From a virus, in IMG/VR virus record IMGVR_UViG_3300042691_013694, positions 1 to 32,617 of that record: 32,617 bases of DNA. The stretch is one strand, 5' to 3'. Shown here in pieces: positions 30,081-32,617 of this stretch (the stretch's first letter is position 1; every line of letters begins with the position of its first letter). The position numbers were made by a program, and so were the translations under genes. The notes under the pieces were generated by a model that saw only the letters and a list, made by a program, of their open reading frames with translations, was not told where the DNA came from and did not search any database.

Positions 30081-30224
30081 ATAAAGAATATATTGGATTT
30101 ATTGATGGTGATTGACCATTATGGAAAACATGACTCAATAGAAATTGCAAAAGGTAAAAATGAACTTCCAAATAATTGGGATAAAGCATATAATCAAATA
30201 AAAAGAATATGGAAGAGAAAGTAA
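30078..30224 (+). CDS. Small hypothetical protein, 48 aa
   Basis: 48 codons: MIKNILDLLMVIDHYGKHDSIEIAKGKNELPNNWD and a basic helical tail. It overlaps the tape measure start by 16 bases. It lies in the otherwise empty stretch between the glycosyltransferase and the tape measure genes, and has sensible amino acid use. No family recognised. Confidence 0.52.
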   Translation: MIKNILDLLMVIDHYGKHDSIEIAKGKNELPNNWDKAYNQIKRIWKRK

Positions 30225-31843
30225 TTAAATTAAAGATTACCGATAATTCAAAGGAAGCACAAAAAAATGCTATAGAATTAAAAAAAGATTTTGATAAGGT
30301 AAATGCTTCTGTTGATAATGTAAGTAAATCTTTAAATAAAGTTGAAGGAGATGTAGAAGAAATTAGTAGTGCTTCAAAAAAGGCAGCATCGGCATTACAA
30401 AGAATGGGTAATGGTATTCGTTCAATTAGTGCAAACGTAAAAACAATTGGATTAGGATTATTGGTTTCTCAATTTGATGATTTTAAAGACGCTATTACAA
30501 GTTCAAATGAAATTACAGACATTTATTCAAATACATTAAATACTACTAAAAAGGCTGCATCTGATTTTGGTAAAGTATTATTTGGAGGCAATTTAATAGG
30601 TAATTTGCAAGGTGCTTTAAGTTCAGTATTAGATGGTACTGCTATTGGTAAAACTAAAGAATATTTTCAAGAATCATTTAAGGCAGCACAAAATGTAACT
30701 GAATTAACAAATAAGGCTGCAATGGCAGCGGTTAAACAAGCAGGTATATTTGAAACATTTGATAGACAAGCAGAAATTGAAAGAAAAACAAGAGATAATC
30801 AATTACTTTCTTTCGATGAAAGAATAAAAGCGAGTGATAATTTAAAAGTAATATTATCTGAACAAACAAAATCAATGCTTGCTCAAGCAGCAATTCAGCA
30901 ACAAGCAAAGCAGGCAGAGTTTGATTTAACTGGTAAGCGAGAAGATGAAATTGCTTTAGAAGAATCTAAAAATAATGTTTTAGCAATAAGGGCGCAAATA
31001 CAAGGCTTAATAACTGAACAAGATCAAGGAAGAATTGCTTTATTATTAGAATCAAGACAAGTACAATCAGATGTAGCATTAAATGAGATAGATCTTTTAT
31101 ATGCTAAAGAAGAAGTAGCCAATGCAATGTTTATCAACGATAAAGATAGGTTGATGGCAGAAAGAGAAACTTTAAAATCTCAATTAGCAGATTATGCAGG
31201 ATATTATGCACAACAAGAACTATTAGCTGAAAAAGGATCAGCAAAGCGAGCAGAGATTCAATTAGCTGCTTCACAAAAATTAGCAGAAATACAAAATAAA
31301 CTTAGTCAAAATGCTAATCAAAATGCTTTAGAGGATATAAGAATATTAGAAGTAAGAAAAGAAAGTCAATTATCTTATGTTGCAAGTGTTGGTTCAGCAA
31401 TAGGGGCATTAGGTGGATTATTTGAACAAGGAACGGCAGCAGCAAAAGCAGCAGCATTATCAGAAATTGCAATTAATACGGCAGTTGGATTTGTTCAAGG
31501 TTTAGATATTGCACAAAAAGGAGCAAAAGCAGGAGGACCAGCAGCACCATTTTTAATGCCTATATTTTATGCTTCACAAGTTGCAGCAGTATTAGGTGCA
31601 GCATCAAGAGCAAAGTCTGTTTTAGAGTCAGGTAATGTAGATAGTGGATCAGGTGGAACTAGTGTTTCAGTACCTCAACCACAAGCACCACAATTTAATG
31701 TAGTTGCATCAAGTGGTATAAATCAAATAGCACAAGTAGTTAATCAAAGCCAACAACCAATCAAGGCTTATGTTGTGTCTTCTGAAATAAGTTCACAACA
31801 ATCTTTGGACAGAAATAAGGTTATGAGTGCAAGTATAGGATAA
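30209..31843 (+). CDS. Tail tape measure protein
   Basis: 544 residues. A long helical N-terminal part (about 1-60, KEAQKNAIELKKDFDKVNASVDNVSKSLNKVE) is followed by extended coiled-coil stretches rich in Ala, Gln and Glu (about 180-380). A hydrophobic region follows at about 390-470 (SVGSAIGALGGLFEQG, INTAVGFVQGLDIA, APFLMPIFYASQVAAVLGAA). The C-terminal tail is IKAYVVSSEISSQQSLDRNK, a phrase I recognise at the end of Bacteroidetes phage tape measure proteins. At about 1.5 angstrom per residue it would set a tail near 80 nm. It lies downstream of the adhesin and glycosyltransferases rather than right after the chaperone. Confidence 0.82.
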   Translation: MEEKVIKLKITDNSKEAQKNAIELKKDFDKVNASVDNVSKSLNKVEGDVEEISSASKKAASALQRMGNGIRSISANVKTIGLGLLVSQFDDFKDAITSSNEITDIYSNTLNTTKKAASDFGKVLFGGNLIGNLQGALSSVLDGTAIGKTKEYFQESFKAAQNVTELTNKAAMAAVKQAGIFETFDRQAEIERKTRDNQLLSFDERIKASDNLKVILSEQTKSMLAQAAIQQQAKQAEFDLTGKREDEIALEESKNNVLAIRAQIQGLITEQDQGRIALLLESRQVQSDVALNEIDLLYAKEEVANAMFINDKDRLMAERETLKSQLADYAGYYAQQELLAEKGSAKRAEIQLAASQKLAEIQNKLSQNANQNALEDIRILEVRKESQLSYVASVGSAIGALGGLFEQGTAAAKAAALSEIAINTAVGFVQGLDIAQKGAKAGGPAAPFLMPIFYASQVAAVLGAASRAKSVLESGNVDSGSGGTSVSVPQPQAPQFNVVASSGINQIAQVVNQSQQPIKAYVVSSEISSQQSLDRNKVMSASIG

Positions 31844-31867
31844 TGAAAATGTAACAAAATATAAAAT

Positions 31868-31885
31868 ATACGTTTATACTTTATG
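31868..31885 (+). promoter_or_regulatory. Repeated late motif, copy 4 (CGTTTATACTTTATG)
   Basis: CGTTTATACTTTATG (31871-31885) differs from copies 1 and 2 by one base and ends in the start codon of the protease gene at 31883. An A-rich tract with gtaacaaaatataaaa precedes it. Confidence 0.58.
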
Positions 31886-32461
31886 AAAATAATAGAACTA
31901 ATTATTTCAAATGATGAAGATGGAATTGAAGCCATAAGTTTGGTGGATAGACCTGCGATTGAATCCAACTTTATTACGTTGGCTAAAGAATACGAAATGA
32001 ATTTAGCCGAAGTAGATAAGGAAAAGAAAATATTAATGGGACCAGCATTAATCCCAAATAAAATGATTTTCCGTAAAGATGGAGAATCAAAATATCAAGT
32101 ATTCTTTTCAGAAAGTACGGTTGAGCAAGCAAGCCAAATGTATTTGCAAAATGGCAATCAGTCGAATGCTACTTTGCAACATAAAACTAAAATAGAGGGT
32201 ATGTCATTAGTAGAATCTTGGCTAATTACAGATCCTGATATGGACAAGTCTAAATCCTATGGGTTTAATTTACCTAAAGGTACTTGGATGGTATCAATGA
32301 AAGCAGACAATGAGCAGATTTGGGCAAAAGCAAAAAGTGGAGAGATAAAAGGATTTTCTATTGAGGGATATTTTGCTGATAAATTAAGTTTGAAATTATT
32401 GCCTGAAATTAAAGATGAAGAATTAGTAAATCAAATTTTAAACATATTAGAAAATGAGTAA
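31883..32461 (+). CDS. XkdF-type prohead protease
   Basis: 192 residues. The start, EDGIEAISLVDRPAIESNFITL, is the hallmark of XkdF-like phage head proteins. Downstream, ATLQHKTKIEGMSLVESWLI (His100, Glu111), PKGTWMVSMKADNEQIWAKAKSGEIKGFSIEGYF (Ser159) matches the catalytic His and Ser of HK97-type prohead serine proteases. This enzyme would cut scaffold and capsid delta domains during head maturation. In many relatives this protein continues into a C-terminal domain with a Cys-His-His-Tyr-Trp motif; here it ends short and that domain is on the portal instead. Confidence 0.85.
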   Translation: MKIIELIISNDEDGIEAISLVDRPAIESNFITLAKEYEMNLAEVDKEKKILMGPALIPNKMIFRKDGESKYQVFFSESTVEQASQMYLQNGNQSNATLQHKTKIEGMSLVESWLITDPDMDKSKSYGFNLPKGTWMVSMKADNEQIWAKAKSGEIKGFSIEGYFADKLSLKLLPEIKDEELVNQILNILENE

Positions 32462-32617
32462 AGATAAAACATCAAGTCCAAGAGGTGGTAATAGAGGATG
32501 CTTGTGTGCAGATGGTACATATAGCATTGAATGTTGCGATGGAGAATTACATTCACAAGGTGTAGGTTCATTAGTGCAATCAGTAGCATCAACAATAGTA
32601 AATACAAATCAAGAAAG
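32454..32617 (+). CDS. Short Cys-rich phage protein, 3' partial
   Basis: The frame opens with an ATG overlapping the protease stop by 8 bases and runs off the right edge. The visible start contains RGNRGCLC-type sequence (here GGNRGCLCADGTYSIECCDGE) followed by HSQGVGSL. This is a small protein I recognise next to XkdF-like genes in Bacteroidetes phages. The four closely spaced cysteines could bind metal. If the molecule is circular and the ends abut directly, the frame would stop at about base 18 of the window, giving roughly 60 residues. Confidence 0.68.
   Translation, partial: MSKDKTSSPRGGNRGCLCADGTYSIECCDGELHSQGVGSLVQSVASTIVNTNQE

Noticed and set aside
1-32617. tRNA genes, CRISPR arrays, insertion sequences, integrase and attachment sites
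   Set aside because: No cloverleaf with a T-loop motif, no regularly spaced repeats, no transposase or recombinase motifs were seen by eye on either strand.

Overview
The window looks like most of the genome of a tailed, siphovirus-like phage of a Bacteroidetes (Bacteroidota) host. The DNA is very AT-rich. Every convincing gene is on the + strand, packed with 1-40 base overlaps. Starts follow A-rich tracts rather than GGAGG-type Shine-Dalgarno sites. The clearest promoters carry the Bacteroidetes -7 box TAnnTTTG (11126 and 13565), and most structural proteins belong to families I associate with Bacteroidetes phages and prophages. I see no integrase, repressor, tRNA, CRISPR array or DNA polymerase.

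Layout: 1-8.0 kb holds head and tail genes (scaffold-like protein, major capsid protein, probable tail tube, portal, head-tail adaptor, large tail fibre). 8.1-9.8 kb holds lysis genes (membrane coiled-coil protein, GH24 endolysin, one-piece spanin), followed by a metallophosphoesterase and a terminator at 11036. A TATATTTG promoter at 11126 opens an early/replication block: ERF annealing protein, a small protein ending in an SSB-like DLPF tail, several tiny ORFs, a structured RNA with its own promoter and terminator at 13541-13670, a DUF4373-type replisome organiser and a partner protein. 15.3-18.9 kb is a predicted DNA base hypermodification cassette: SGNH-like protein, aGPT-Pplase-like protein, fold-type-II PLP enzyme, thymidylate-synthase-like nucleotide hydroxymethylase and MazG. 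19.1-20.8 kb carries a VRR-NUC nuclease, a DUF3310 protein and a sigma-factor-like protein. From 20.8 kb the late block starts: TerS, TerL, a tail-chaperone-like gene with a -1 frameshift site, tail completion and neck proteins, two large tail proteins, two glycosyltransferase-like genes, the tape measure and an XkdF-type prohead protease. The gene that runs off the right edge and the one that enters at the left edge both fit between the protease and the scaffold gene, so the molecule is probably circular or circularly permuted and opened here.

The most interesting points are: (1) the hypermodification cassette, whose hydroxymethylase has Asp where dUMP enzymes have Asn, hinting at a cytosine-based modification; (2) a small RNA whose two hairpin loops are perfectly complementary over 8 bases, a predicted kissing-loop RNA; (3) a repeated late motif, CGTTTATAC(A/T)TTATG, ending in the start codon at three genes and present in shortened form at a fourth site, which may be the target of the phage sigma-like protein; (4) a mucin-like Thr/Pro-rich tail adhesin directly followed by two glycosyltransferase-like genes. 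All assignments come from reading motifs; no database search was run.
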